DNA from: Gammaproteobacteria bacterium
Lineage (GTDB): Bacteria; Pseudomonadota; Gammaproteobacteria; Pseudomonadales; IMCC2047
Assembly: GCA_021773395.1 (NCBI GenBank)
Contig: JAJFKB010000002.1
Location: 62,001 to 126,000, forward strand
DNA length: 64,000 nt
Direction of reading: 5' to 3'
This document shows positions 6,863-14,817 of the stretch, piece by piece. How positions within the stretch are numbered: the stretch's first letter is position 1; every line of letters begins with the position of its first letter. Both the position numbers and the translations under genes were made by a program. A model generated the notes under the pieces. That model made no database searches. It was given only the letters and a program-made list of their open reading frames with translations, and had not been told where the DNA came from.

Positions 6863-8029
6863 CTATCTCCGGCCGGTGCCGATTTGTTTGGACAATACCG
6901 GAATAAAGACAGAGGAAATCAACGCTGTTACTAACGTCATGGACACCAGCGCAATCATTCCGTGGTGTGAAATATGTGCTTGCTGCAAGCCAATGCTAGC
7001 GACGACCAGCCCTACTTCGCCACGAGGCAACAATGAAACGCCCAGCAAATACTTCTCCCTTAATGGGAGCATGGAAGATATAACCCAGGGGCAAAAGAGC
7101 TTCCCTACAATGGCCGCAGCAACAACCAATATTGAATACGTTAACACTTCTCCCTTGCCAAAATCGATTCCGGTGATCTGAATTCCGACACTTAGGAAAA
7201 AAAGTGGCGCGACCCCATCGGCTATATTGTCAAAATACCGGCTATCCTTGTCCCGACTCTCATCTCGGGAGAGAGAAAACATCATCCCGGCCGAGAACCC
7301 TCCGACAACCGGAGAAAGACCAAGCCGATCACTTATCCAGGCTGAGATCATCGCCATAATCAGCGCTACTAATCTTCTAGCCCACAACATCTCTCCGATA
7401 ACAGTTTTATAGAGCAATGTTTTAAGACACCACACAGCCCCACATAAAACAGATAGCATCAATAAACTCAAGACCAGGGAATAAAGAATATGCCCCAGCC
7501 CATTATTAGTAGTTAACCCGAGATGCGCTGCCGACAATAAGTACAGCGCTAAAACATCATCGACTATTGCCGCAGCCAGTAATATCTGACCAACTTTAGA
7601 ATCAAGCATTCCTGCTTTATGTAACATCGGCACACTGAGACCGATGCTAGTAGCCGCCAAGGCGATACCGATATAGAGAGCCTCATCAAGGCGCTCTGTC
7701 TGTGAATAGCTGGCCAAGAAACCCAGCAAGACACTCAATACAATTCCCGCAACCCCCACTAACAAACCTGGCCGAATGGCGGCAACAAATTGTGACCAGC
7801 GAATTTCATAGCCTGCTGAAAAAAGGATGATCACGACGGCCAACTCCGCAAGCAGTTTTACCGGCTGATCGTAGCCTATAACATTAAGACCAGAGGGACC
7901 AATCAACATACCCATTAAAATAGTAACCGCCGCAGTAGGCAATTTAAATTTTTTAAATATCCCATCACAGGAAATAAGTAGGATTGTCGCCGTCAAAAAT
8001 AAGGCTGTATTAAAAAGCAAACTCAGCAC
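6863..8029 (-). CDS. CPA2-family cation:proton antiporter
   Basis: 388 residues with about 12 membrane helices of the Na+/H+ exchanger family (PF00999). Landmarks are the N-terminal G-M-L-I-G-P-S-G-L, the helix-5 ion site A-I-V-D-D-V (adjacent aspartates), the mid-protein G-G-F-S-A-G and L-P-R-G-E-V-G-L near the C-terminus. KefB-like transporters of this family exchange K+ or Na+ for protons. The cytoplasmic TrkA-N domain of full KefB is absent, so this is the short form. Antiporters of this type occur in mobile heat- and oxidant-tolerance islands, which fits the stress genes around it. It lies 17 bases after cti and 6 before the next start. Confidence 0.9.
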   Translation of the reverse strand: MLSLLFNTALFLTATILLISCDGIFKKFKLPTAAVTILMGMLIGPSGLNVIGYDQPVKLLAELAVVIILFSAGYEIRWSQFVAAIRPGLLVGVAGIVLSVLLGFLASYSQTERLDEALYIGIALAATSIGLSVPMLHKAGMLDSKVGQILLAAAIVDDVLALYLLSAAHLGLTTNNGLGHILYSLVLSLLMLSVLCGAVWCLKTLLYKTVIGEMLWARRLVALIMAMISAWISDRLGLSPVVGGFSAGMMFSLSRDESRDKDSRYFDNIADGVAPLFFLSVGIQITGIDFGKGEVLTYSILVVAAAIVGKLFCPWVISSMLPLREKYLLGVSLLPRGEVGLVVASIGLQQAHISHHGMIALVSMTLVTALISSVFIPVLSKQIGTGRR

Positions 8030-8046
8030 CTTTTAGAATTAATCTG

Positions 8047-10359
8047 TTATAAATTGTCATAACGACTCACATCCAGGAGACCCTCGTCTCCACCCACACG
8101 TCGTCGATAATGGTGAAGATTATCTAGGACCGACCAAATTCGACGGTCGGTTCTGCGGACACCATAGCGCCCGATCCATCGCTCCATACTCACCTGACCG
8201 GTAATGTTATTTGCTTCGCGGGTAAACTTTTCCAGATCTTTACGATCCACCCAAAAAATAAAATTCGGATAACTACCGATAGCCCCGCCCACCAACATCA
8301 TCGTATCTTCTTCAGGTTTACGACGATTGTCTTCCCCGAAAATAAATGACACATTCGTGTGAGCCTTGTTGATGATCATCGATACCACCTGCTCAATCTC
8401 ACTGTCTTCGTTATGAATCACCACATAACTCAGTTCGGGCAGGTTGCGTATCAAGACCGACTGCTTTGCTGACAGGTGATCCAGAGGATTAAGGGCTGTA
8501 GGTACGCGATCACCGATGGGAACGGCTTTATCCCGCGTGAATGAAGATCGATCACGGATCATCTCGATCAGTTCACCTTTGACATCATGACCGGCATACC
8601 GGATCGCCGCAGGGGTATCAATCAACAATTTGGAATGGCCATAAAATACCTTAGCCTGCGCCAACGCCCCCCGATACCAACGTTTAAGAATGGGTTCTCT
8701 GTCTGCGATGGGCAGGAAGGATAGAAACAATCCTTCGCTTTCCATGCGCAGATAGTCCATGTACATCCGGGTCAGTATTTGGTGGGACACGCTGCCAAAC
8801 ACATCGAAGTTCACCACCAGGTCGTAGTAAATACGTTCCAGCGTCGGGTAATCAATAACCCATACGGTATTAGGACTCTCGCCAATCAACCCCTTGGACA
8901 CAGAAGCGCTGTCAAAATGCCTGAACACGGTGAGCACCGGTGTCGATTGATTGTCGCCATTCCAGATGGCTGTTGTCGGCAAACCCTGCCGGGTGAGTGC
9001 GTGGATCCGGTAGGCATTGTCACGGTATTCCAGGTAGCGCCGGTGGCCGTGAAGCCCCTCGTGCCACAACGCCGCAAATTCCAGAGATCCGGCGGATGTC
9101 GGCGGAAGGTACAGAAGGGGGATCGCGTTAGAAAGATAGGCGTTATCGACCACCGACAAGTCATACTCCGGCGACAGGAAGGCCACAAAGAAATAATCGT
9201 TGATCACATTCAACGCGACCTGCCCGCGACAGACCGGACCTTTGATAAAGGATTCAACAAAAAATTGGACGTTATCCAGCATGAATCGATAACGGGCATC
9301 GGCGGGAATATCACTGAACGTCAAGAACGGATTGGTCGCATTTTTCGTGGTGTAGCCAGCCGGCTCCGTGACTTTCCAGTCACTGGAAAAAAACAATGAA
9401 CGCCAGCGGGCCATCCGCCGCTGATCGAGAGGGTAAACGCTATGTGTTTTATCCAGGAGTGTTTCCCTGATGGGAATGAGACGATAGTAAAACGGCTTGT
9501 TCCCTGGATCACTATTAGGACGACGGGTAGCGATCTCATTCGGCGCGAAAGCCGCAGGTGTCGACGATCTGATCAACCGAAAGTAATAGGTTTTTCTCTG
9601 CTCGGTAATCGCCAAATGCCCTAGAAACAAATGTTCATATAAATAGCGTGCAACCAGTTTATGCCGGGGTGATACTTGGTTGAAAAATGCCTCCCACTGG
9701 TCGACTTGCGCGATCACGCTGGATGGCAACTCAAGGGGAGGATCAAAATCCGGATAGCCCTGTTTTATCCAGTTTTCCAACTGCAGTTGTTCCTGGCGCG
9801 GTAAGGCCGCCATGCCATAGGGCATGGCGGCCATCGGCTGTTTAGCAAGAAAATCATCAACTTCTTCGATTGTTGCCGCACAGGACAATTCACGGTTAAT
9901 ATCCAACGGAAAGTCAGTGGACAATCTTCCTCTAGAGGGAAAGGTATTCTCGGGTTTGCGTGTAACAAGCCTGTATAACACGTCGTCCAGATAGTCGGTA
10001 TTTTTGGGCGAAGCTGAGGTGGCGGTAATCACCTCGTGAAAGCCTAGCTTGCGCCAGTTGGTGACGGAACGGCCGTCAATAAACAGCCTTGTAGTGACGT
10101 CTTCTGAGAACCTGGAGGGGTTGTAGACAGTTTGTGGCGTCGCTCCGCGCAGAAGCCCCTCGTAAGCACCAAGTTTTAACTGACAGGGTGCGTCATAACA
10201 GCCATGGCACACCACGCAGCGTGTATCCAGGATTCGCTTTACGTTGCTACTTTCCGAATACTGGGTGGCGCCAGCCCAACCATTGCCGATCATCAACAGA
10301 AAGGCGGCGGCCAATATGGCTATTGTTTGTATTGGAATCATTGGCACCAATCTATTCAC
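8047..10359 (-). CDS. cti: Fatty acid cis/trans isomerase (Cti)
   Basis: 770 residues, the usual size of Cti. A signal peptide (about 1-30) is followed by a cytochrome c-type haem site C-V-V-C-H at 48-52 inside the family's N-terminal pattern C-H-x-C-x-x-x-P-C-Q-L. The enzyme is a periplasmic haem protein that converts cis-unsaturated fatty acids of membrane lipids to the trans form without new synthesis, rigidifying the membrane during solvent, heat or metal shock (PF06934). Its stop overlaps neither antiporter nor channel, but its start overlaps the phospholipase D gene by 4 bases, showing cotranslation. Placement next to a cardiolipin synthase points to a membrane-remodelling set. Confidence 0.93.
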   Translation of the reverse strand: MNRLVPMIPIQTIAILAAAFLLMIGNGWAGATQYSESSNVKRILDTRCVVCHGCYDAPCQLKLGAYEGLLRGATPQTVYNPSRFSEDVTTRLFIDGRSVTNWRKLGFHEVITATSASPKNTDYLDDVLYRLVTRKPENTFPSRGRLSTDFPLDINRELSCAATIEEVDDFLAKQPMAAMPYGMAALPRQEQLQLENWIKQGYPDFDPPLELPSSVIAQVDQWEAFFNQVSPRHKLVARYLYEHLFLGHLAITEQRKTYYFRLIRSSTPAAFAPNEIATRRPNSDPGNKPFYYRLIPIRETLLDKTHSVYPLDQRRMARWRSLFFSSDWKVTEPAGYTTKNATNPFLTFSDIPADARYRFMLDNVQFFVESFIKGPVCRGQVALNVINDYFFVAFLSPEYDLSVVDNAYLSNAIPLLYLPPTSAGSLEFAALWHEGLHGHRRYLEYRDNAYRIHALTRQGLPTTAIWNGDNQSTPVLTVFRHFDSASVSKGLIGESPNTVWVIDYPTLERIYYDLVVNFDVFGSVSHQILTRMYMDYLRMESEGLFLSFLPIADREPILKRWYRGALAQAKVFYGHSKLLIDTPAAIRYAGHDVKGELIEMIRDRSSFTRDKAVPIGDRVPTALNPLDHLSAKQSVLIRNLPELSYVVIHNEDSEIEQVVSMIINKAHTNVSFIFGEDNRRKPEEDTMMLVGGAIGSYPNFIFWVDRKDLEKFTREANNITGQVSMERWIGRYGVRRTDRRIWSVLDNLHHYRRRVGGDEGLLDVSRYDNL

Positions 10360-11510
10360 AGCCAGCGTTTAACCATCATGGCAATCCGTTCCAACCATCG
10401 CGATACCCCATCGCGCCGCTCCCAGTCCTGCGACAGTATGCCCTCCGACAACGATAAATCCTGCATGAATTGTTCTTTAAGTTCGGCGGCCAACCCGCTA
10501 TCGGCTGTCGCCAGATTGAGTTCGTAGTTAATAAATAAACTGCGGTAATCCAGATTGGCCGTTCCCACCATCGACCAGTTACCATCGATCACAACCGTCT
10601 TTGCGTGCAGCATTCTCGGCAGGTACTCATAAATGCGCACACCAGAATCGAGCAAGGAGGCATAAATATGACGGGCAGCCCAGCGCGCGATATGCACGTC
10701 ACTCTTACCGGGAACCAGTAGTCTGACATCCACACCGCGCTCAGCGGCCTGACACAATTGCCTGAGGGTATGACTATCGGGGACAAAATAAGGGGTGGTC
10801 AGGTAAATAAACGTCTTCGCCTTGTGGAATGCTGCGCCGTACACACATCGCAAGCGGTGGCGGCAGGACAGCGTATGATTGTGTAGCAGTCTGCTACCCG
10901 CTTCCTTTCGCACGGGCTGCCAACGCAGACGACCTCGCCAGAATGCGTCAAACAACTGGGTGGCCACGTTGACAAGTGAGCCGCCAAAACTCACATGAGT
11001 ATCACGCCAGCGCGCATCCCCGTAACACTCCCTAGAATTTTCCTGATGAATATTGAAGCCACCGAGAAAGACGACTCGATCATCCACAATTAGCAACTTG
11101 CGATGATTACGACGGTTATAGCGCCAGGGCCTGCGCCAGCTCCAGCGGTGAAACCAGCGCAATTTCACACCGTTGCAACGCAAGTGATTTTGCATCTTGC
11201 GCGAAAACCAGAACAGCGAACCCGCCGCATCAACATGCACCCTTACCGCAATACCCGCCTGCGCCCGTTCAATAAGCGCCTGACAAAACCGTTTGCCTAC
11301 CGCGTCATCGGCAAAGATATAGCATTCCAGTCGAATACTCTCTTTAGCACCCGCTATCGCCGAAAGCATGGATGTATATAAAGTATCGCCCTCGGTAAAC
11401 AGCTGAAACGTTTCCGAAGCATGATCGGATAACATAACGCATTCGCTGCCGTTACATCGATTTTCCCGCCCGTCAGGAGTCTCGCTCGCCCCAGAGCAAT
11501 ATTCAATCAT
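10356..11510 (-). CDS. Phospholipase D family / cardiolipin synthase B-like protein
   Basis: 384 residues with two HKD catalytic motifs: H136-x-K138-x4-D143 (N-H-R-K-L-L-I-V-D-D) and H302-x-K304-x4-D309 (L-H-A-K-T-V-V-I-D-G). Cardiolipin synthases of this type join phosphatidylglycerol to a second lipid through a phosphohistidine intermediate at the inner membrane. No N-terminal membrane helices are present, as in ClsB. The start at 11510 overlaps the preceding methyltransferase by 8 bases; a later ATG at residue 26 would also give a complete fold. Another member of the PLD superfamily remains possible, but the motif order and length match ClsB. Confidence 0.85.
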   Translation of the reverse strand: MIEYCSGASETPDGRENRCNGSECVMLSDHASETFQLFTEGDTLYTSMLSAIAGAKESIRLECYIFADDAVGKRFCQALIERAQAGIAVRVHVDAAGSLFWFSRKMQNHLRCNGVKLRWFHRWSWRRPWRYNRRNHRKLLIVDDRVVFLGGFNIHQENSRECYGDARWRDTHVSFGGSLVNVATQLFDAFWRGRLRWQPVRKEAGSRLLHNHTLSCRHRLRCVYGAAFHKAKTFIYLTTPYFVPDSHTLRQLCQAAERGVDVRLLVPGKSDVHIARWAARHIYASLLDSGVRIYEYLPRMLHAKTVVIDGNWSMVGTANLDYRSLFINYELNLATADSGLAAELKEQFMQDLSLSEGILSQDWERRDGVSRWLERIAMMVKRWL

Positions 11511-12162
11511 CGGAATTCAAGCTGGAACTACCGGCAAACGCCCGCCATTGGGCCCGCCTAGGAATAAACATAGGCACCCGTTGCTGGTAGGCGCGATAGG
11601 TCTCGCCAAATTCCGCCAGCACCTGGCGCTCTTCCTTTCGGGCCAGCATGTAATAGGCAAATACGATCACCGGGAAAAGTCCCACAGAAAACAGAGTGGG
11701 CCAGTGCACCACACCCTCACCAAACAGCGCGATAAACAGGCCAGTGTATTGGGGATGTCGAACAAAGCGATACAAACCATCGGTCACCAGGGTGTTTTGC
11801 TGGCGTGAGCTATGTACCTGCCTCCAACCCTGGAAAAAAATGCCAATCCCGAGAAAAGCCAAGGCGTAGCCCAGAATCATCGAAATCATCATGCCCGTCT
11901 CCCCCACGCCCAATAAGGTGGACCATAGGCTGGCATTCAGATCGTAACGATCAAGACCAAAGAACCGGGACAGCAAATAAATGGTCAACGGAAAACCGTA
12001 CATCTCGGCGTATAAGGCGATAATAAAGGCCTGCACCACGCCCGCACTGGCCCATTCATGCCAGGATTTGGGTGCCAGGTAGCGATAAAAAAGCCAGGAA
12101 ATCACTACGATCATAATGATCGCGAGTGCCCAGGCGCCTGAATGTTGTATCGTTTGTTCCAT
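11503..12162 (-). CDS. Isoprenylcysteine/phospholipid methyltransferase-family membrane protein (copy 1)
   Basis: 219 residues with about five membrane helices and the C-terminal signature of the ICMT/PEMT families: L-Y-R-F-V-R-H-P-Q-Y-T-G followed by a helix, then R-K-E-E-R-Q-V-L-A-E-F-G-E-T-Y-R-A-Y. These integral membrane enzymes bind S-adenosylmethionine between the last two helices and methylate a lipid or prenyl cysteine. The bacterial substrates are mostly unknown. The ATG at 12162 has GGAG at good distance; the longer frame begins with TTG. A clear paralogue is at 23973-24623. It is followed by the cardiolipin synthase-like gene with overlap. Confidence 0.82.
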   Translation of the reverse strand: MEQTIQHSGAWALAIIMIVVISWLFYRYLAPKSWHEWASAGVVQAFIIALYAEMYGFPLTIYLLSRFFGLDRYDLNASLWSTLLGVGETGMMISMILGYALAFLGIGIFFQGWRQVHSSRQQNTLVTDGLYRFVRHPQYTGLFIALFGEGVVHWPTLFSVGLFPVIVFAYYMLARKEERQVLAEFGETYRAYQQRVPMFIPRRAQWRAFAGSSSLNSDD

Positions 12163-12306
12163 CGTTAAGCTCCGATTCAATAGATTGTGTTTATTCTTAT
12201 CTAAAACACCATTCCAATTTCTGACCAGCGCAGGAAATGTACTCAGCTGAGCAGCACACGAACTTATTATGGCGTACCAAAGCGCCTACCGAAAACCGCA
12301 TCCGTA

Positions 12307-13266
12307 TTAGTCACTACCTTCAGGCTCGAAGGTGGAGAAAGCCGCTTCTTGAATAGCCGTGGATACCTTAATTGATTGTTTAACGGTCGCTAAAACCTGG
12401 GCATCGAGGGTTTCTTCACTCAGCAACCTCTGAGCGGTTTCCTCCAATACTGACTGGTTAAGCGACAAAATGTCTTTTGCCAATTGGAACGCATCATTCA
12501 ATAATTGACTCACGGCTGCCGACACCCTTTGCGCCATTTCGGAACCGAAACGCAAGATTGAATCATCGATGGATTGATCTAGAAACTGCGATTTCTGAGA
12601 GTCGATAATGGAAAAGAAGGGCACCCCGGCCTCCCCCGCCACAGCTCGGGCGATCAGGGTTTTGCCAGTACCCGGCGGGCCAACCAGCAATACTCCCTTT
12701 GGAATATGCGCGCCCAGGCGATTGTAATGCCCTGGCTCTTTCAAAAGCTGCACCACCTCCACCAATTTTTCCTTTGCCTCATCCACCCCAGCCACGTCAT
12801 CAAACGTAACACCGGTATCTTTTTCAACTAACACCTTGGCTTTGCTCTTGCCGATATTCATCATGCCGCCCATGCCCTGCTTGTCGGCAAATTTACGGAA
12901 CATCAAAAACCACACCAGAAAAAACACTAACGCCGGAGCGATCCACCCAATTAACGTGGCGTGCGGCCCACCGGAGATAACGCCTTTATAGTCCACGTTA
13001 TAGGGAGCGAGTTTTTCCGCCAGATCAATATCGACCCGAGGCGTAACAAAGTGATCTTTTCCCTCGATCGGCTCCTTGAAGGTGCCGCGAATGGTTTGCT
13101 GATCGACCACCAAATCCTTCAACCAGCCCTGCGCCAGATAGCGTTCAAACTCGCTGTAACTCAGTTGTGCCTGACTGGCGGTGTGTCCCCAAAAACCCTG
13201 GAACAACACAACCCCCCACAACGCCACAAACAGGCAGACCAAGTTCAATTGCTGTTTTTTATTCAT
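12307..13266 (-). CDS. FtsH-like protein with large internal deletion
   Basis: 319 residues where FtsH has about 600-650. Residues 1-220 match the FtsH N-terminus: membrane helix, periplasmic domain, second helix (110-122), linker, [13 protein letters not shown], and Walker A G-P-P-G-T-G-K-T (196-203), ending at V-P-F-F-S-I. At residue 221 the sequence jumps in frame to a segment like the C-terminal M41 peptidase helices (about 235-290). Walker B, the second region of homology and the zinc site HExxH are all gone, so neither ATP hydrolysis nor proteolysis is expected. The frame is intact, so the product could still be made and act as a dominant partner. The gene follows a YHS protein and the remnant of hflK. 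Confidence 0.8.
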   Translation of the reverse strand: MNKKQQLNLVCLFVALWGVVLFQGFWGHTASQAQLSYSEFERYLAQGWLKDLVVDQQTIRGTFKEPIEGKDHFVTPRVDIDLAEKLAPYNVDYKGVISGGPHATLIGWIAPALVFFLVWFLMFRKFADKQGMGGMMNIGKSKAKVLVEKDTGVTFDDVAGVDEAKEKLVEVVQLLKEPGHYNRLGAHIPKGVLLVGPPGTGKTLIARAVAGEAGVPFFSIIDSQKSQFLDQSIDDSILRFGSEMAQRVSAAVSQLLNDAFQLAKDILSLNQSVLEETAQRLLSEETLDAQVLATVKQSIKVSTAIQEAAFSTFEPEGSD

Positions 13267-13275
13267 TGTCTTCCC

Positions 13276-13773
13276 TCAGTGACAACCACCGTCCTTGGTC
13301 AGGTGTGCAAGGTTGCCGAGTTCACACTCCTCGCTGTAATGGATCAGTCCACGCTTTACCTGCTCCACCACACCTTTGCGAAATCCAACTGCAGTTTTCT
13401 CGATGGTTTTTTCAATATCCTCCAGAGAGACTTGAATGAGGTCGTAAGTCACGTACAAGTCCTCATCTTCAAACACAATTGCTTCAACCCCCATCAGCAT
13501 CTGGAGTGATGCGTCCAACTCTGCTTTAAGGCGATCGCTGATAGCGTCGCAAAATCTAATGCGACGCTTCTTTAACACCACCTGGTCTTTCTGCTTGGGT
13601 GACAAGCCATGTTGTGGGTCACCCACAAACAGATGTGGATGAGATTTAAATCGCTCCAGGCACTGAGACGAACAGAAATAATGGTCGACACCCTGATAGT
13701 TCACCAACAGTGATCGGTTGATTTTTGTCATATGACAAACAGGGCAGTGAATCGTGAATTCCAGTTTGCTCAT
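13276..13773 (-). CDS. YHS/TRASH-type metal-binding protein with HMA-like second domain
   Basis: 165 residues. The first 45 have a YHS-like zinc knuckle: C-P-V-C (10-13), then V-x-Y-x-G-x-x-H-Y-F-C-S-S-x-C (Cys34, Cys38) and F-K-S-H-P. Domains of this sort bind copper, zinc or iron. The later part (about 85-130) looks like an HMA ferredoxin fold without the CxxC loop, ending in a Cys/His tail (E-E-C-E...G-G-C-H). The start at 13773 has GGAGGAG upstream; the longer frame to 13806 overlaps the hflK remnant. It resembles the protein at 23024-23368 in its second domain. Function is not established; metal sensing or delivery is plausible. Confidence 0.55.
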   Translation of the reverse strand: MSKLEFTIHCPVCHMTKINRSLLVNYQGVDHYFCSSQCLERFKSHPHLFVGDPQHGLSPKQKDQVVLKKRRIRFCDAISDRLKAELDASLQMLMGVEAIVFEDEDLYVTYDLIQVSLEDIEKTIEKTAVGFRKGVVEQVKRGLIHYSEECELGNLAHLTKDGGCH

Positions 13774-13789
13774 CAAAATCTCCTCCGGG

Positions 13790-14183
13790 TTACTGGCCCA
13801 CGCCATTCAACAACTGGTACAACTCGCTTTCGGTGGCTTTGGCATCGGCCTCACCGGCACCTTCGGAACGAAACCGCTCAGGGATCGGACATCTGTCGCG
13901 TGAACGTGGCACCGGGCGTTCCGAAGCCGAATTCTTCCTTGAGCTGACGTTTCACCGGGACTTGCACCACCCTGTCCACGCCAAAGGGAATTTTCAAATG
14001 CAGGCCGGGATCAACGACGTAATGGTAGTGACCAAAACGTTGTACGACGCCAACTGATTCCGCCGAGACAGTGTAAAAACTGCTGTAGCCCAGGCACACC
14101 GCGAGCACGATGACAATACCCAACGCAATCTGTCGCGGTGAAATGAGTATATCCGGCAAAGGTTGATCAGACTTGCTGTTCAT
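13790..14183 (-). pseudogene. hflK/hflC-like gene with internal deletion and frameshift
   Basis: The frame from 14183 gives 101 residues: a cytoplasmic N-terminus, a membrane helix and the start of an SPFH/band-7 domain (Y-T-V-S-A-E-S-V-G-V-V-Q-R-F-G, then P-G-L-H-L-K-I-P-F-G-V-D). It matches the N-terminus of HflK, which is over 300 residues long. After G-A-T-F the sequence changes and stops at 13878. In another frame 13790-13877 encodes P-E-R-F-R-S-E-G-A-G-E-A and a short tail, the kind of segment found late in SPFH proteins. So the middle of the gene is missing and the two ends are out of frame. HflK normally caps FtsH, whose gene nearby is also internally deleted. Confidence 0.75.
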
Positions 14184-14235
14184 GGCTGTTTCCTTTTCAT
14201 TGATTGTTTATGTGCACGGCTTGGGCTGATTCGCG

Positions 14236-14817
14236 CTAGCTGGTGGTGGCGTCGGAACCAATCTCCAACACATCGTTTTCCAGGTACTGATACGGTGGAA
14301 TAATCAGGTTGGTGGGGGCCGGTACGCCCTTGAATACCCGCCCGGCCAGATCAAACTTGGAACCGTGACAGGGGCAGTAAAATAATGCGTGATCAACACC
14401 CGCTATTCCCTCGGGTTTATAGTTCGGCACACAACCCAGGTGCGTACAAATACCTACCACCACAAAGATATCGTCATGGATACTGCGGTAGGCGTTTTTT
14501 GCATAATCCGGCTGCTGATTCATCTCGGAGTCCGCATCCCTGAGCAGGCTCTTGTGGGCAGGCTCTTTAAGTCCTTCAATGTTATCTTTGGTGCGCCGCA
14601 ACACCCAGACCGGTTTGCGCTGCCATTCCACGGTGATAATGGCTCCAGGATCAATTTTCGAGATATCCACCTTAACCGGCGCCCCCGAAGACCTGACTTT
14701 TGCACTGGGAGTCCAGGATTGTACAAAGGGTATCGCCAGGCCCACTGCGCCAGCACCAGCGACAAAGGATGTGGCGACGGTTAAAAATCTGCGTCGATTA
14801 TCATTAAAACTTTTCAT
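14236..14817 (-). CDS. Rieske [2Fe-2S] protein (bc1-type), without other complex III genes
   Basis: 193 residues. A twin-arginine-like N-terminus R-R-R-F-L and a membrane helix (about 12-33) precede the Rieske domain with cluster ligands C124-T-H126-L-G-C129 and C148-P-C-H151-G-S. This is the ubiquinol-cytochrome c reductase iron-sulfur subunit pattern, including both disulphide cysteines. No cytochrome b or c1 gene is in the window. The ATG overlaps the stop of the phosphoketolase gene as ATGA, so it is cotranslated with carbon metabolism genes. It could replace or modify the chromosomal subunit, or feed another oxidoreductase; the partner is unknown. Confidence 0.9.
   Translation of the reverse strand: MKSFNDNRRRFLTVATSFVAGAGAVGLAIPFVQSWTPSAKVRSSGAPVKVDISKIDPGAIITVEWQRKPVWVLRRTKDNIEGLKEPAHKSLLRDADSEMNQQPDYAKNAYRSIHDDIFVVVGICTHLGCVPNYKPEGIAGVDHALFYCPCHGSKFDLAGRVFKGVPAPTNLIIPPYQYLENDVLEIGSDATTS

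Noticed and set aside
8779-9399. 206-codon plus-strand ORF
   Set aside because: Antisense to cti, which is full length with a haem motif.
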